From the NCBI RefSeq assembly GCF_003970495.1, contig NZ_RXWW01000061.1, positions 32,013 to 96,012 on the forward strand: 64,000 nt of DNA. The letters are read 5' to 3'. This document shows positions 10,459 through 20,598 of the stretch, piece by piece. The position numbers and the translations under genes were made by a program. The first letter of the stretch is position 1. Every line of letters starts with the position of its first letter. This DNA is from Staphylococcus pasteuri (GTDB lineage Bacteria; Bacillota; Bacilli; Staphylococcales; Staphylococcaceae). The notes below the pieces were generated by a model. That model made no database searches and was not told where the DNA came from. It saw only the letters and a program-made list of their open reading frames with translations.

Positions 10459-11265
10459 TTAAACTCCTTTTAATTTATCTATTACTGATTGTTTCATCAT
10501 TTTAATATCGGCTTGGTATCCAGTCCATATTTTGAAACTTTCAGCGCCTTGATATACAAACATGTCTAATCCATTATAAATCGGATTACCTTTATTTTCC
10601 GCTTCTAGTAAAATTGGTGTTTTATACGGAATATATACGATATCACTTACTAAGGTGTCTGTGTTTAAATTCTTGAGACTGATGGGTAATTCTTGATTAT
10701 TATCCATACCAGCAGGTGTTGTATTAATAATAATATCGAACTCATCTAAGTGGGATTCAGCCTGTTCTAGAGTTATCTGATTAACATTTAAATGCCATGA
10801 CTCAAATCGTTTCATCGAACGGTTAGCAATCGTTAATTTCGGTTGAACAAATTTAGTTAATTCATTTGCTATACCCTTACTAGCTCCACCAGCGCCTAAA
10901 ATTAATATATATGCATTTTCTAAATCATTATAAACTTGACGCAAGCCAGTAACATAACCTATCCCATCTGTATTGTATCCAATCCATTTACCGTCACGTA
11001 CCATTACTGTATTAACAGCACCAACAGTTGTAGATTGTGAATCTATTTCATCTAAAAATGGAATAATACGTTCTTTATGTGGGATCGTAACATTAAATCC
11101 ATCTAATTTTCTTTCTTTAATTATTTCTTTAATGTTATGAAATTGATCTTCAGGTATATCAATTGCTTCATAAGTATAATTCAAACCCAAAGATGCAAAA
11201 TTATCAGTATGCATAAGTGGTGATAAAGAGTGTGAAATTGGATGTCCAATTACTGCAAATTTCAC
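10459..11265 (-). CDS. aroE: Shikimate dehydrogenase
   Basis: AroE reduces 3-dehydroshikimate to shikimate with NADPH in aromatic amino acid synthesis. The 268-residue enzyme has the substrate-binding SHSLSP (11-16), catalytic Lys64 in NVTIPHKER, Asp100 in GYNTDG, and the NADPH loop GAGGAS (124-129). AGGAGG-type spacing separates it from yqeH by 12 bases. Confidence 0.96.
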   Translation of the reverse strand: MKFAVIGHPISHSLSPLMHTDNFASLGLNYTYEAIDIPEDQFHNIKEIIKERKLDGFNVTIPHKERIIPFLDEIDSQSTTVGAVNTVMVRDGKWIGYNTDGIGYVTGLRQVYNDLENAYILILGAGGASKGIANELTKFVQPKLTIANRSMKRFESWHLNVNQITLEQAESHLDEFDIIINTTPAGMDNNQELPISLKNLNTDTLVSDIVYIPYKTPILLEAENKGNPIYNGLDMFVYQGAESFKIWTGYQADIKMMKQSVIDKLKGV

Positions 11266-11277
11266 GTTTATCCCTCC

Positions 11278-12378
11278 TTATAATATCGAATTTCTTAAAA
11301 TGACATCTACATTTTTAGGTACTCTAACAATAACTTTTGCACCAGCATCAATTGTAATAAATCCTAGTCCAGAAATCATTACGTCTCGTTTTTCTTTGCC
11401 TGTTTCTAATCGAACAGCTTTCATTTCACTCATATTAAATTGATTAGGATCATGAGGTGGTGTTAACAAATCTCCAATATGATTTTTCCATAAATCATTG
11501 GCTTTTTCTGTTTTAGTTCTATGAATATTTAATTCATTTGAAAAGAAACATATCAATGGTCTTTTTCCACCTGAAACATAATCAATTCGAGCTAAACCAC
11601 CAAAGAATAATGTTTGTCCTTCATTTAGTTGATATACTCTTTGTTTGATTTCCTTTTTAGGCATAATTAATTTTAATTCTTTTTCTGTGACAAAGTGAGT
11701 CATTTGATGTGATTGAATAATACCAGGTGTATCAAACATAAATGATTTTTCATCTAATGGAATATCTATCATATCTAATGTAGTTCCTGGGAATCTAGAC
11801 GTTGTGACAACATCTTTTTCACCTACACTAAGCTCTATCAATTTATTAATTAATGTTGATTTACCTACGTTAGTTGTACCTACAATATAGACATCTTCCT
11901 GTTGACGATGTTTATTGATTGAATATAATAGATCTTCAATACCCTGTCCTTTTTCAGCTGAAATGAGTACAACGTCTTCAGACTCAAGACCGTATTTCTT
12001 AGCAGAACGTTTCAACCATTCTTTTACACGACGTTTGTTAATTTGTTTTGGAAGTAAGTCCATCTTGTTAGCTACTAAAATAACTTTTTTATTACCAACA
12101 ATGCGTTTAACTGCATTAATAAATGAACCTTCAAAATCAAATACATCTACGACATTAACAACGATACCGCTTTTATCTGATAATCCAGAAAGTAAATTTA
12201 AAAAATCTTCGCTATCAAGTCCTACATCTTGTACTTCATTATAATTTTTTAATCGAAAACATCTTCTACAAATAACATCTTCTCTAAACATATTATGTTC
12301 CGGTACATAACCTGGTGCGTTTTTATCTTCTGATTGCAATGGTGCGCCGCAACCTATACATTTCAATTCATCACTCAA
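11278..12378 (-). CDS. yqeH: Ribosome biogenesis GTPase YqeH
   Basis: YqeH is a circularly permuted GTPase needed for 30S assembly. The 366-residue protein starts with a zinc finger (CIGC at 7-10 and CRRC at 37-40). The GTPase motifs come in permuted order: G4 NKMDL first, then G1 GTTNVGKST (near 165-175) and G3 DTPG. Its ATG directly follows the yqeG stop. Confidence 0.96.
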   Translation of the reverse strand: MSDELKCIGCGAPLQSEDKNAPGYVPEHNMFREDVICRRCFRLKNYNEVQDVGLDSEDFLNLLSGLSDKSGIVVNVVDVFDFEGSFINAVKRIVGNKKVILVANKMDLLPKQINKRRVKEWLKRSAKKYGLESEDVVLISAEKGQGIEDLLYSINKHRQQEDVYIVGTTNVGKSTLINKLIELSVGEKDVVTTSRFPGTTLDMIDIPLDEKSFMFDTPGIIQSHQMTHFVTEKELKLIMPKKEIKQRVYQLNEGQTLFFGGLARIDYVSGGKRPLICFFSNELNIHRTKTEKANDLWKNHIGDLLTPPHDPNQFNMSEMKAVRLETGKEKRDVMISGLGFITIDAGAKVIVRVPKNVDVILRNSIL

Positions 12379-12906
12379 TCAATTTTCCTCCCATTTAATA
12401 TAACCTTTTTTCCTGAAGTGATTTAATAATCTTCTTTCAATTAAGCGATTAAACTTGGTAATAAACCCGTCAGTACGTTTAACAGGTACAACCATAATCG
12501 TATATAAACCATTACGATTACCACCAAAAACATCTGTTAACATTTGGTCACCAACTACCACTGTTTCACTAGGTTTGATGCTCATTTGTTTAATTGCTTT
12601 TTTAAATGCTTTACCCATCGGTTTTCTAGCTTTACAAATGAAATCTACATTTAAATCTTTTGAAAATTCACCTACACGTTGTTCATTATTGTTTGAAACA
12701 ATTGTGATTTGTATGCCTTTTTCTCTTGCTTCTTTAAACCATTGTTTAATTTGTTCAGTAGGCGCGACAACATCCCAACCTACAAGTGTGTTATCTAAAT
12801 CTGTGATAATACCTTTTACACCAGTTTCAGCCAATTTATCAACATTGATTTCGAATACTGACTTTACATATGCATTAGGCATAAAATAATGTTTAATAAT
12901 ACCCAT
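12379..12906 (-). CDS. yqeG: HAD-IIIA family phosphatase YqeG
   Basis: A 175-residue HAD hydrolase with motif I DLDNTL (36-41), motif II VSNN and motif III/IV VVGDQMLTD. The family includes phosphatidylglycerophosphate phosphatases (GEP4 type), but bacterial YqeG substrates are not settled. It is the partner of yqeH in the conserved cluster. Confidence 0.93.
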   Translation of the reverse strand: MGIIKHYFMPNAYVKSVFEINVDKLAETGVKGIITDLDNTLVGWDVVAPTEQIKQWFKEAREKGIQITIVSNNNEQRVGEFSKDLNVDFICKARKPMGKAFKKAIKQMSIKPSETVVVGDQMLTDVFGGNRNGLYTIMVVPVKRTDGFITKFNRLIERRLLNHFRKKGYIKWEEN

Positions 12907-12930
12907 TGAATTGTCACCTTTACTCTTTAA

Positions 12931-13617
12931 TTATAATTTTCCGACTAATAATTCTACCATTTCACTAGATGAAACAGCTGCTTTTCCTAAAAATTCCTCG
13001 AATGTCATATCTGCTTCGCCATTAGCTAAATCAGAGACAGCTCTCGTAATGATGAATGGAACTTTAAATTGATAACATGTTTGAGCGATAGCAGTTGCTT
13101 CCATTTCAACAGCCATTGCGTCGCTAAATTGAGTTTTTATCGTTTTTCTTTGTTCTGCACTTCCTATGAAACTATCACCACTTACAATAAGCCCAACTTT
13201 AGCATTTAAATTTTGTTGTTTTACAACTTCACTTGTTTCATTTATTAAATTTTGATTTGCTTCATATTTTTCTGGCATTTGTGGGATTTGACCCAATGCA
13301 TAGCCAAATGCTGTAGCATCTGCATCATGGTAAGTTACATTATCACTGATTAATACGTCTCCTATAGATAAGTTTTCATCTAGTGCTCCGGCTGAACCTG
13401 TATTTAGGATGTATTTTGGATTGAATTTTTCGATTAGTAATGTTGTAGAAATAGCTGCATTAACTTTACCAATACCACTTTGAGTAATGACTACTTCTTT
13501 TTGATTAAGTTCACCTTTATAGAATTTAACATGCGCTACATTAATTTCGCTTAAATTCACTAATTTATCTTTTAAAATGGCAACTTCTTCTTCCATTGCA
13601 CCAATAATACCTATCAT
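12931..13617 (-). CDS. mtnN: 5'-methylthioadenosine / S-adenosylhomocysteine nucleosidase
   Basis: MtnN (Pfs) cleaves adenine from MTA and SAH, recycling methionine and removing the product of methyltransferases. The 228-residue enzyme shows GAMEEE at the N-terminus, the SGDSFIG loop, MAVEMEA for ribose binding, and the catalytic Asp in RAVSDLANG. It heads the long block ending at holA; the 24-base gap to yqeG holds no terminator. Confidence 0.96.
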   Translation of the reverse strand: MIGIIGAMEEEVAILKDKLVNLSEINVAHVKFYKGELNQKEVVITQSGIGKVNAAISTTLLIEKFNPKYILNTGSAGALDENLSIGDVLISDNVTYHDADATAFGYALGQIPQMPEKYEANQNLINETSEVVKQQNLNAKVGLIVSGDSFIGSAEQRKTIKTQFSDAMAVEMEATAIAQTCYQFKVPFIITRAVSDLANGEADMTFEEFLGKAAVSSSEMVELLVGKL

Positions 13618-13730
13618 TATTGTCCCACCTTATCTTATTATACTAGCATTTGTTATTCTATCACATTTTATAGCTTTCAACGACAATAGGTTAGTATTTA
13701 ACTAATATATAATCGTATGTTTTAAGTTAT

Positions 13731-13784
13731 AAAAAAAAAGCGTTAATACTACACATTTATTAACTAAATGAATAATATTAACGC
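13731..13784 (-). terminator. Terminator of the pxp-acc-transporter operon
   Basis: GCGTTAATA (13740-13748) pairs with TATTAACGC (13776-13784), with an inner CATTTA/TAAATG stem. On the minus strand a run of nine T follows. Confidence 0.88.
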
Positions 13785-13815
13785 ATATTTATTATCTTAA
13801 TTTAATATTACAATC

Positions 13816-15051
13816 TTAGCCTTTCCACAAACTAGCTAAATCTTGCAATGAGAAGATGCCAGTTAAGATAGTTACTAATACTGCAATAATTCCGAACACT
13901 AACATCCAAGTAGGGTGTTTATAATCACCAACAATCGATTTCTTTCTACTCGCTATTAAAATTACACTTAATGTAATCGGTAAAATCCAACCGTTTATTA
14001 CGCCTGCTATGATTAATAAGCTAACTGGTTTACCAATAAACAAGAAGATTAAAGTTGAAATAACGATAAATGAAATAACGATTAAATTATTTTTATTGAA
14101 CAAAGATTTATGCATTGTCTTTAAGAACGTTGCGCTTGTATAAGCTGATCCAATAACAGAGGACATTGCTGCTGCAAAAATAACGAGTCCAAAAATGTTC
14201 TTACCAATTGGTCCAATCGCATGTTCGAACACTGAAGCTGGTGGATTCTCAGAACTTAATGTAACACCAGTTACAACAACACCTAAAACTGCCAAGAATA
14301 GTAAAGTACGCATCACACCAGTAGTTAAAATACCTGCAATAGCTGAATGATTCACAAACGGCAAAAAGTCTTTACCTTTTATACCAGAATCTAAAATTCT
14401 ATGGGCACCAGCAAAAGTTATGTAACCACCAACCGTACCACCTACAAGTGTGATAATTGGTAAAATCAACTTAATTGGATGTTCAGGAGCAAATGTATGT
14501 ACTAGTGCATCACCATAAGGCGGATTGGACACTACCATGACATAGGCTACAACAAGGATCATAACAACTCCTAAAATCATAGACACAACATCCATAATTT
14601 TTTGACCACTTTTGCTAACAAATATTAAGATAGCAAAAATAGCAGTTATCGCAGCACCCCATTTTACATCTATACCAAACATCGCATTTAGTCCAAGACC
14701 TGCTCCGGCTATATTTCCTATATTAAATGCTAAGCCCCCAAATGCAATTAAAATCGAGACTACTGTTCCAAGACCAGGCAGTATCCTATTAGATACTTCT
14801 TGGCCTCTTAAACCAGTTACAACAAGTACACGCCAAATATTTATTTGAGCTCCAATATCAATAATTATAGAAATGAGAATAGCAAATGCAAAACTAGCAT
14901 AAAATTGTGCAGTAAATACTGCTGTTTGTGTTAAAAATACTGGACCGATAGCTGATGTAGCCATCAAAAATACAGATCCTAATAACAACCTTTTATGATT
15001 TCTAGTAAATTGAGCTTTCCCATTGTGATTTGATGATAGTTTTTCTCCCAT
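13816..15051 (-). CDS. NRAMP-family transporter of the 5-oxoprolinase operon (YcsG-like)
   Basis: A 411-residue membrane protein with about eleven hydrophobic helices and NRAMP-like features: the early SAIGPVFLTQT segment and a central GGTVGGYITFAGAHR. It matches YcsG, the NRAMP-like gene that accompanies pxpA in Bacillus. The canonical metal-binding DPGN and MPH motifs of manganese transporters are not seen, so metal transport is doubtful; the operon context suggests an organic substrate such as 5-oxoproline, which is inference. It is the last gene of the operon. Confidence 0.88.
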   Translation of the reverse strand: MGEKLSSNHNGKAQFTRNHKRLLLGSVFLMATSAIGPVFLTQTAVFTAQFYASFAFAILISIIIDIGAQINIWRVLVVTGLRGQEVSNRILPGLGTVVSILIAFGGLAFNIGNIAGAGLGLNAMFGIDVKWGAAITAIFAILIFVSKSGQKIMDVVSMILGVVMILVVAYVMVVSNPPYGDALVHTFAPEHPIKLILPIITLVGGTVGGYITFAGAHRILDSGIKGKDFLPFVNHSAIAGILTTGVMRTLLFLAVLGVVVTGVTLSSENPPASVFEHAIGPIGKNIFGLVIFAAAMSSVIGSAYTSATFLKTMHKSLFNKNNLIVISFIVISTLIFLFIGKPVSLLIIAGVINGWILPITLSVILIASRKKSIVGDYKHPTWMLVFGIIAVLVTILTGIFSLQDLASLWKG

Positions 15052-15062
15052 CTAAAAACCCC

Positions 15063-15815
15063 CTATAAAGTTTGGATATCAATGCCTTCTTTCGTTAATT
15101 TTTCTCTTATTTTTGTTACGAATTCAAGCGCATGTGCGCCATCTCCATGAACACATATTGTGTCTGCTTGAAGAGCGATTTCCTTATTATTTTTTGAAAT
15201 GACTTTATTCTCAGTTACCATTTTTACAACTTGTTCCAATGCTTCTTCAGAATCAGTAATCACTGCATCCGTTTCTTTACGACTTACAAGTTGACCATCA
15301 TCTTCGTATCGACGATCTGCAAATACTTCTGAAGCTGTCTTTAATCCAACTTTTTCTGCTTCTGAAATAAGTAATGTATTAGCTAAACCAACAAATACAA
15401 GACTTGAGTCAAAATCATAAACTGCTTTAGCAATAGCATTTGCTATAGCTTCATTTTTAGCACCCATTTGGTACAATGCTCCATGAGGCTTAACATGATT
15501 CATTTTAACGTCGTGTATTTGACAAAAGCCATTTAATGCGCCTAATTGGTATACTACAATGTTATATATTTCATCAGGTGTCATATCTAATTTACGTCTA
15601 CCAAAACCTTGTAAATCAGGTAAACCTGGATGTGCACCTATACCAATGTTATTTTTTTTAGCTAATTGAATTGTTTCATTCATTACATTCGCATCACCAG
15701 CATGAAAACCACAAGCAATGTTTGCTGATGTAATTAGAGGAAGAATATCTTTATCTCCACCAAAAGAATAATTACCAAATGCTTCGCCTAAATCGCAATT
15801 TAAATCAATTTGCAT
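15063..15815 (-). CDS. pxpA: 5-oxoprolinase subunit A (LamB/YcsF family)
   Basis: PxpA acts with PxpB and PxpC to hydrolyse 5-oxoproline to glutamate with ATP. The 250-residue protein has the family start [13 protein letters not shown], then [12 protein letters not shown] and GAHPGLPD. Its start overlaps the accC stop at 15815, so translation is coupled with accC. Confidence 0.95.
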   Translation of the reverse strand: MQIDLNCDLGEAFGNYSFGGDKDILPLITSANIACGFHAGDANVMNETIQLAKKNNIGIGAHPGLPDLQGFGRRKLDMTPDEIYNIVVYQLGALNGFCQIHDVKMNHVKPHGALYQMGAKNEAIANAIAKAVYDFDSSLVFVGLANTLLISEAEKVGLKTASEVFADRRYEDDGQLVSRKETDAVITDSEEALEQVVKMVTENKVISKNNKEIALQADTICVHGDGAHALEFVTKIREKLTKEGIDIQTL

Positions 15816-17176
15816 TATAATTCCACTCCTTTACTTATTTGATGTTTTTCAAGGAATTTAATATCAACATCTTTTGCGTCTCCATCTGAATATGCAGGAT
15901 AGTTTAATACTGCATAAAGGAAATCTGCTGTTGTTGTAAAACCATCGATAACCATTTCATCTAAAGTTACTTTTAACTTTTGAATTGCGCTAGCTCTATC
16001 TGCACCTTTTACAATTACTTTTGCTACTAAAGAATCATAATAAGGAGATACTTTATATCCTGGATATAGAAGTGAATCTACTCTAACGTTAAAACCTTGT
16101 GGTAAGTGTAATGCATTTACTTTACCTGGTGTTGGTTGGAAATGCTTTTCAGGATTTTCAGCATTGATTCTTGCCTCAATTACATGACCATTAAACTTAA
16201 TGTCTTCTTGTTTAAAAGGAAGCTCATCATGTTGTAGTAGATAAAGTTGTGCAAGTAATAAATCTCTGTCAGCACGCATTTCTGTAACAGTATGTTCTAC
16301 TTGAATTCTTGCATTCATTTCAATGAAATAATGTGCATCTTCAGTAACTAAAAACTCAATCGTACCTGCACTTCTGTAATTTGAAGCTTGAGCAACTTTA
16401 ACTGCATCATCACAAATACGTTGGCGTCTTTCCTCAGTTAGTGCAGCACATGGAGATTCTTCAATTAATTTTTGATTTTTTCTTTGTACTGAACAATCAC
16501 GTTCTCCTAAATGAACAAAATTATCTTTTCCATCTCCAATAATTTGAACCTCAATATGTTTAGCAACAGGAATAAAGGCTTCTACATATACTCGGTCATC
16601 ATTAAAGTATTTTTGTCCTTCACTTTTAGCTTCTTTTAACGCTTTTTCAAGATGGTCAGGTTCTTTAACAATACGTATTCCTTTACCACCGCCACCACTT
16701 GCAGCTTTTAAAACAACAGGATAACCAATGTCTTCTGCCAGTGTTTTTATTTCTTCTACAGTTTTAACTTCATCTGTTGAACCAGGTATAACAGGAACTC
16801 CAGCACCATCAACAGTTTGTCTAGCTGTAATTTTATCTCCCATCATTTCCATAGTTGTTTTATTAGGTCCGATAAAATTGATATTATTATCTTCTACAGC
16901 TTTAGCGAATGTTGTTGACTCAGATAAAAATCCATATCCCGGATGAATAGCATTCGCACCAGTTACCTCTGCAGCACCTATGATTCTAGGAATATTTAAA
17001 TAACTATCTAGTGGATTTGCTTCACCAATACAAACTGCTTGATCAGCTAATCCTACATGTAAGCTATCTTCATCTCCTTTAGCATATACTGCTACAGTTT
17101 CAATGCCCATCTCTCTACAGGCACGAATAATTCTAACAGCAATTTCCCCTCTGTTTGCAATTAAACATCGATACAT
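15815..17176 (-). CDS. accC: Biotin carboxylase subunit (AccC paralogue in the pxp operon)
   Basis: A 453-residue ATP-grasp biotin carboxylase: N-terminal [10 protein letters not shown], glycine-rich [11 protein letters not shown], and catalytic [14 protein letters not shown]. It should carboxylate the biotin of the adjacent AccB. Placed between pxpA and pxpC rather than with fatty-acid genes, it is likely dedicated to this operon and not the housekeeping acetyl-CoA carboxylase; that is inference, since the rest of the genome is not visible. Confidence 0.92.
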   Translation of the reverse strand: MYRCLIANRGEIAVRIIRACREMGIETVAVYAKGDEDSLHVGLADQAVCIGEANPLDSYLNIPRIIGAAEVTGANAIHPGYGFLSESTTFAKAVEDNNINFIGPNKTTMEMMGDKITARQTVDGAGVPVIPGSTDEVKTVEEIKTLAEDIGYPVVLKAASGGGGKGIRIVKEPDHLEKALKEAKSEGQKYFNDDRVYVEAFIPVAKHIEVQIIGDGKDNFVHLGERDCSVQRKNQKLIEESPCAALTEERRQRICDDAVKVAQASNYRSAGTIEFLVTEDAHYFIEMNARIQVEHTVTEMRADRDLLLAQLYLLQHDELPFKQEDIKFNGHVIEARINAENPEKHFQPTPGKVNALHLPQGFNVRVDSLLYPGYKVSPYYDSLVAKVIVKGADRASAIQKLKVTLDEMVIDGFTTTADFLYAVLNYPAYSDGDAKDVDIKFLEKHQISKGVEL

Positions 17177-17190
17177 TTACTTGTACCCCC

Positions 17191-17640
17191 TTACTTCAAC
17201 GTTACTAAAACTTGGTCATATTCAACATTAGTTCCATGATCGACAACAATTTCAGCTACTTCACCAGCAATATCACTAGTAACTTCATTCATTACTTTCA
17301 TAGCTTCAATGTAACCAATAACATCGCCTTTTTCTACTTTATCGCCGACTTTAATTTGAGGTTCTGTTAATTCTTTACTATCTTGTAAAAAGAATGTTCC
17401 GACCATTGGTGATTTGATCGCATTTTCTTCAGATTGAACATCAGTTTTTTGAGAATCTTGTTGATTTACACCATTTGATGTCGCACCATTTTGAGCTTGA
17501 GGTACATTGGTAGGCTGTGCTAATACTTGTCCTTCTGTAAAATCTAATTCAATTTCACTTTCAAAATCTTTATATTTAAATTTTTTCACATCATTAGCTT
17601 TGACTAGTTTAATGATTTCTTCTATTTTTTTAGTATTCAT
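17191..17640 (-). CDS. accB: Biotin carboxyl carrier protein (AccB paralogue in the pxp operon)
   Basis: A 149-residue carrier with an N-terminal helical segment, a flexible Gln/Asn/Ser/Thr-rich linker (about 42-72) and a C-terminal biotinyl domain. The biotinylation motif is EAMKVMNE with Lys115. It lies four bases after pxpC and 14 bases before accC. Confidence 0.93.
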   Translation of the reverse strand: MNTKKIEEIIKLVKANDVKKFKYKDFESEIELDFTEGQVLAQPTNVPQAQNGATSNGVNQQDSQKTDVQSEENAIKSPMVGTFFLQDSKELTEPQIKVGDKVEKGDVIGYIEAMKVMNEVTSDIAGEVAEIVVDHGTNVEYDQVLVTLK

Positions 17641-17643
17641 TGA

Positions 17644-18648
17644 TTAAATATCTCCTTTAAGTAGATTCGCTAATTTTTTTGATGTTTGTCTTAACATAGA
17701 TAGTTCGTATAGCGGTTGTTTTTGTATATTTGATAATTCGTCTTCAAATTGCTCGTTAAATGTTGCAGATTCATTTATAGCATCTTCAATTGATATCCAT
17801 TTAAATTGCACAGCTTCTCCTGGTTGTAATTGAACTAATTTATTTAATCCTAGTTGTGTTACTGTTGCAATTTTTGTATAGCCCCCAACAGTTTGTTTAT
17901 CATTTAATAATACAATAGGGTTTCCATCATTTGGAACTTGGATACTGCCTAAGGCTACTGGTTCAGAAATAATATCTGCAGATTCTTCGGGTGGGATACT
18001 TTCACCTTTTAAGCGAAATCCCATTCTATCTGACATATCTGAGATAATAAATTCATTTTCAACTAATTTTGCTTTAGCCTCTTCTGAAAAAGCTTCAATT
18101 TGTGGCCCTTCGACAATATGAATCACATTGTCTTCATAGTTTAAATTTATTTCTGCAGCTTGACCTACATATTTCTTATATTTAGGTAATGATACTGTAT
18201 CTATAACATCATCTTTCTTTAATGCACGACCTTTAAAGCCACCCATTTTACTTCTAGTATGCGTTGCATAACTATTTGCAACTTTTGGTATATCCAATGG
18301 TTGACCAAATGTAATGTAACCTCGAGCGCCTTTAATAGCATTACCGATTTCCAAAATATCACCTTGATGAACTTCATAGATGACTTGTGTCTGTATAGGG
18401 TTCCCGTTTAATTTTGCATTAAACTGTCCACCAGTAATGGTAAATGAATTATCACTTAAAAATTGTATAGATGGGCCTACAATTGTATATTCAAGTGAAG
18501 GGCCTTCATTACCGATTAGATGCTTAGCAATCAAATAGCTAAATTTATCAAGTGCGCCAGCTTCCGAAAAACCTAAATTCATATAGCCTTTTCTTCCTTC
18601 ATCTTGAACGGTTGTGAACAAGCCTGGCTTTATAATTTTAATACTCAT
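17644..18648 (-). CDS. pxpC: 5-oxoprolinase subunit C (KipA / biotin-dependent carboxyltransferase family)
   Basis: A 334-residue protein of the allophanate hydrolase subunit 2 family (KipA/PxpC), which is related to the carboxyltransferase part of urea carboxylase. Landmarks are the N-terminal GLFTTVQDEGR and the later SDRMGFRL. It overlaps pxpB by 11 bases. Together with PxpB it should form the ATP-using half of 5-oxoprolinase; the adjacent biotin genes raise a different possibility (see findings). Confidence 0.93.
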   Translation of the reverse strand: MSIKIIKPGLFTTVQDEGRKGYMNLGFSEAGALDKFSYLIAKHLIGNEGPSLEYTIVGPSIQFLSDNSFTITGGQFNAKLNGNPIQTQVIYEVHQGDILEIGNAIKGARGYITFGQPLDIPKVANSYATHTRSKMGGFKGRALKKDDVIDTVSLPKYKKYVGQAAEINLNYEDNVIHIVEGPQIEAFSEEAKAKLVENEFIISDMSDRMGFRLKGESIPPEESADIISEPVALGSIQVPNDGNPIVLLNDKQTVGGYTKIATVTQLGLNKLVQLQPGEAVQFKWISIEDAINESATFNEQFEDELSNIQKQPLYELSMLRQTSKKLANLLKGDI

Positions 18649-19369
18649 TGTCGTAAGTCACCCACTTATCTAATTCAAAATTTCCAGCATTAATATCTGC
18701 TTGAATTTGTTCAAATTCATCTTGTGTAATCGCTTTAAATTGAATATAGTCACCAGCTTCATAGATTGTCATTGGCTCTCTATCTAAATCAAAAACTTTT
18801 AGCGGCGTACGTCCAATAATTTGCCAACCACCTGGAGAATCTAAAGGATATAAACCAGTTTGGTTATTCGCAATACCAACTGATCCTGCCTCAATTTTTA
18901 CTCTTGGCTCTGAACGACGAGGTGTATGTATACGTTCATCTAGACCACCTAGGTATGGAAATCCTGGCATAAAACCTAACATATATATTAAGTAGGGTTG
19001 TTGTGTATGTATCTGGATTACTTCCTCACTTGTTAATTGATTGCTAGAGGCAACTTCTTCCAAATCAGGTCCAAATTCTTCACCATATACTACGGGTATT
19101 GTTACTACTTTTCGTTGTTGTAATTGATTTGATTCTGAGTCATTAAATTGATTAAGTTCTAAATTTTCAATTAATTTAGTGCCATCAATACTTGTATTAT
19201 CAAACGAAATCAAAATAGCTCTATATGAAGGTACTATATCTATGATTTCTTTATGATTTTGTTCCTTAATATATTGAACTAATTTATTTACTTTATTATA
19301 TGTATCTTTAGTAATTTCATTATCAAAATAAATCATTAAAGATTGTTCATTTATCAATCTAGTTTCCAA
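18638..19369 (-). CDS. pxpB: 5-oxoprolinase subunit B (KipI family)
   Basis: A 243-residue protein of the allophanate hydrolase subunit 1 family (KipI/PxpB), with FMPGFPYLGGL and the SVGIANNQTGLYP-PGGWQIIGRTP region. The first gene of the operon, it starts at TTG 19369 about ten bases after GGGGAGG. In Bacillus KipI also inhibits the sporulation kinase KinA, a role with no target in staphylococci. Confidence 0.93.
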   Translation of the reverse strand: METRLINEQSLMIYFDNEITKDTYNKVNKLVQYIKEQNHKEIIDIVPSYRAILISFDNTSIDGTKLIENLELNQFNDSESNQLQQRKVVTIPVVYGEEFGPDLEEVASSNQLTSEEVIQIHTQQPYLIYMLGFMPGFPYLGGLDERIHTPRRSEPRVKIEAGSVGIANNQTGLYPLDSPGGWQIIGRTPLKVFDLDREPMTIYEAGDYIQFKAITQDEFEQIQADINAGNFELDKWVTYDNEY

Positions 19370-19686
19370 CTTACCAATTCCTCCCCTTTTATAGGACTAG
19401 TTTGTTGTGCTATATTATTGTATCATTTTATTTGCGTGATTGTTTAATAAATTATTCTAATTATTAGTAATAACCAATTTCTCAATTCATTCTAAGATTT
19501 ACATTTACTAATAATAATTACTAACTATTCAAAAAATTCTTTATTATATTTAATCATAATAAGTTTAATTTGTCACTGTAATCGTTATCACCAAATAAGT
19601 TTTCCTTATTAAAATGATTGCATTAAATTAAAAGATTTTTCAAATGTCTCACTTAAATATTAAACATTCCAAAAAAGCGCAAGGGA

Positions 19687-19846
19687 GTGGGACAGAAATA
19701 TAAAGCACTACTCCTAATTTTATTAGGTTAGTAGTATTTACACATTAGCTTTAGCTAAGGTGTACATTAATGGAACACATGAGTTGAACTCATGCGTAAG
19801 AAATACTAATTTCTAAAGAAAAAGTATTTCTTTATCGTTGTCCCAC
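19687..19846. repeat. Four-hairpin structured element, copy 1
   Basis: An outer stem GTGGGAC/GTCCCAC (19687-19693 and 19840-19846) encloses four hairpins: ACTACTCCTAA/TTAGG-TT-AGTAGT (19707-19735), ACAC-TTAGC/GCTAA-GTGT (19740-19763), CATGAG/CTCATG (19778-19794) and AAGAAATAC/GTATTTCTT (19798-19832). No reading frame of note is present. It is one of two tandem copies that fill the pxpB-greA gap. Confidence 0.8.
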
Positions 19847-19855
19847 CCCGGCAAG

Positions 19856-20018
19856 GTTGACTAGAGTTGAAAAATAAAGTGTCACTACTATTTTAATAGT
19901 TTAGTGATACTTACACATTAGCTTTAGCTAAGGTGTTCCACTAAGGATTACATGAGTTAACACTCATGCATAAGTAATTCTAATTTCTAAAGAAAAAAGA
20001 ATTACTTTATCAGTCAAC
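19856..20018. repeat. Four-hairpin structured element, copy 2
   Basis: The same architecture as copy 1, with changed but still complementary stems: outer GTTGACT/AGTCAAC (19856-19862 and 20012-20018), hairpin 1 GTGTCACTACTATT/AATAG-TT-TAGTGATAC (19879-19910), hairpin 2 identical over 24 bases (19913-19936), hairpin 3 CATGAGT/ACTCATG (19951-19968) and hairpin 4 AAGTAATTC/GAATTACTT (19972-20007). The rest of this 725-base gap (19370-19686) shows no gene. Confidence 0.8.
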
Positions 20019-20038
20019 TACTGCCTATATATAATTGT

Positions 20039-20068
20039 AGCCTGAGACACTGATTTTTGTCCCAGGCT
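20039..20068 (-). terminator. Hairpin downstream of greA, probable terminator
   Basis: AGCCTGAGAC (20039-20048) pairs with GTCCCAGGCT (20059-20068). The one mismatch on the plus strand becomes a G-U pair on the minus strand, supporting transcription from greA. No clear T-run follows, so termination may be inefficient. Confidence 0.6.
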
Positions 20069-20094
20069 GTTGCGACTATTTTTAGAATAGTTAA

Positions 20095-20571
20095 TTATTT
20101 TATATCTACAATTTTAACGTTGATTTCTCCACCGTTTGGTAGTGGTACACGAACTTCATCGTCTAATTCTTTACCAATTAATGCTGACGCCATTGGTGAT
20201 TCGTTTGAGATTTTACCTTTAAATGCATCCGCTTCAGCTGAACCTACGATTTGGTAACTTTCTTCTTCGTCTCCTGGTAATTCGATAAACGTAACAGTTT
20301 TACCAATTTGTACTGTATTATTATCGCCTGTATCTTCAATGATTAAAGCGTTTCTAATCATATGTTCAATACGTTGGATATCTTGTTCAATAAAACCTTG
20401 TTCATCTTTAGCCGCATCATACTCTGAGTTCTCAGATAAATCGCCGAAAGAACGTGCAACTTTAATTTTTTCAACTACTTCAGGTCTTTTAACTGTTTTT
20501 AATTCTTCTAATTCTTGTTCTAATTTTTCATACCCTTCTTGAGTCATTGGATATTGTTTTTGATTTTCCAT
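20095..20571 (-). CDS. greA: Transcription elongation factor GreA
   Basis: GreA stimulates RNA cleavage by stalled RNA polymerase. The 158 residues show the N-terminal coiled coil (about 1-75) whose tip contains the acidic [13 protein letters not shown], and the C-terminal FKBP-like domain ending in [13 protein letters not shown]. It follows udk by 27 bases at the end of the trmR-trhP1-trhP2-udk-greA cluster. Confidence 0.97.
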   Translation of the reverse strand: MENQKQYPMTQEGYEKLEQELEELKTVKRPEVVEKIKVARSFGDLSENSEYDAAKDEQGFIEQDIQRIEHMIRNALIIEDTGDNNTVQIGKTVTFIELPGDEEESYQIVGSAEADAFKGKISNESPMASALIGKELDDEVRVPLPNGGEINVKIVDIK

Positions 20572-20598
20572 TATGTCATCTTCCTTTACTTTTAAATA

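Noticed and set aside
13816..15051. Manganese transporter MntH
   Set aside because: The fold is NRAMP-like but the metal-site DPGN and MPH motifs are not seen, and the operon is for 5-oxoproline use.
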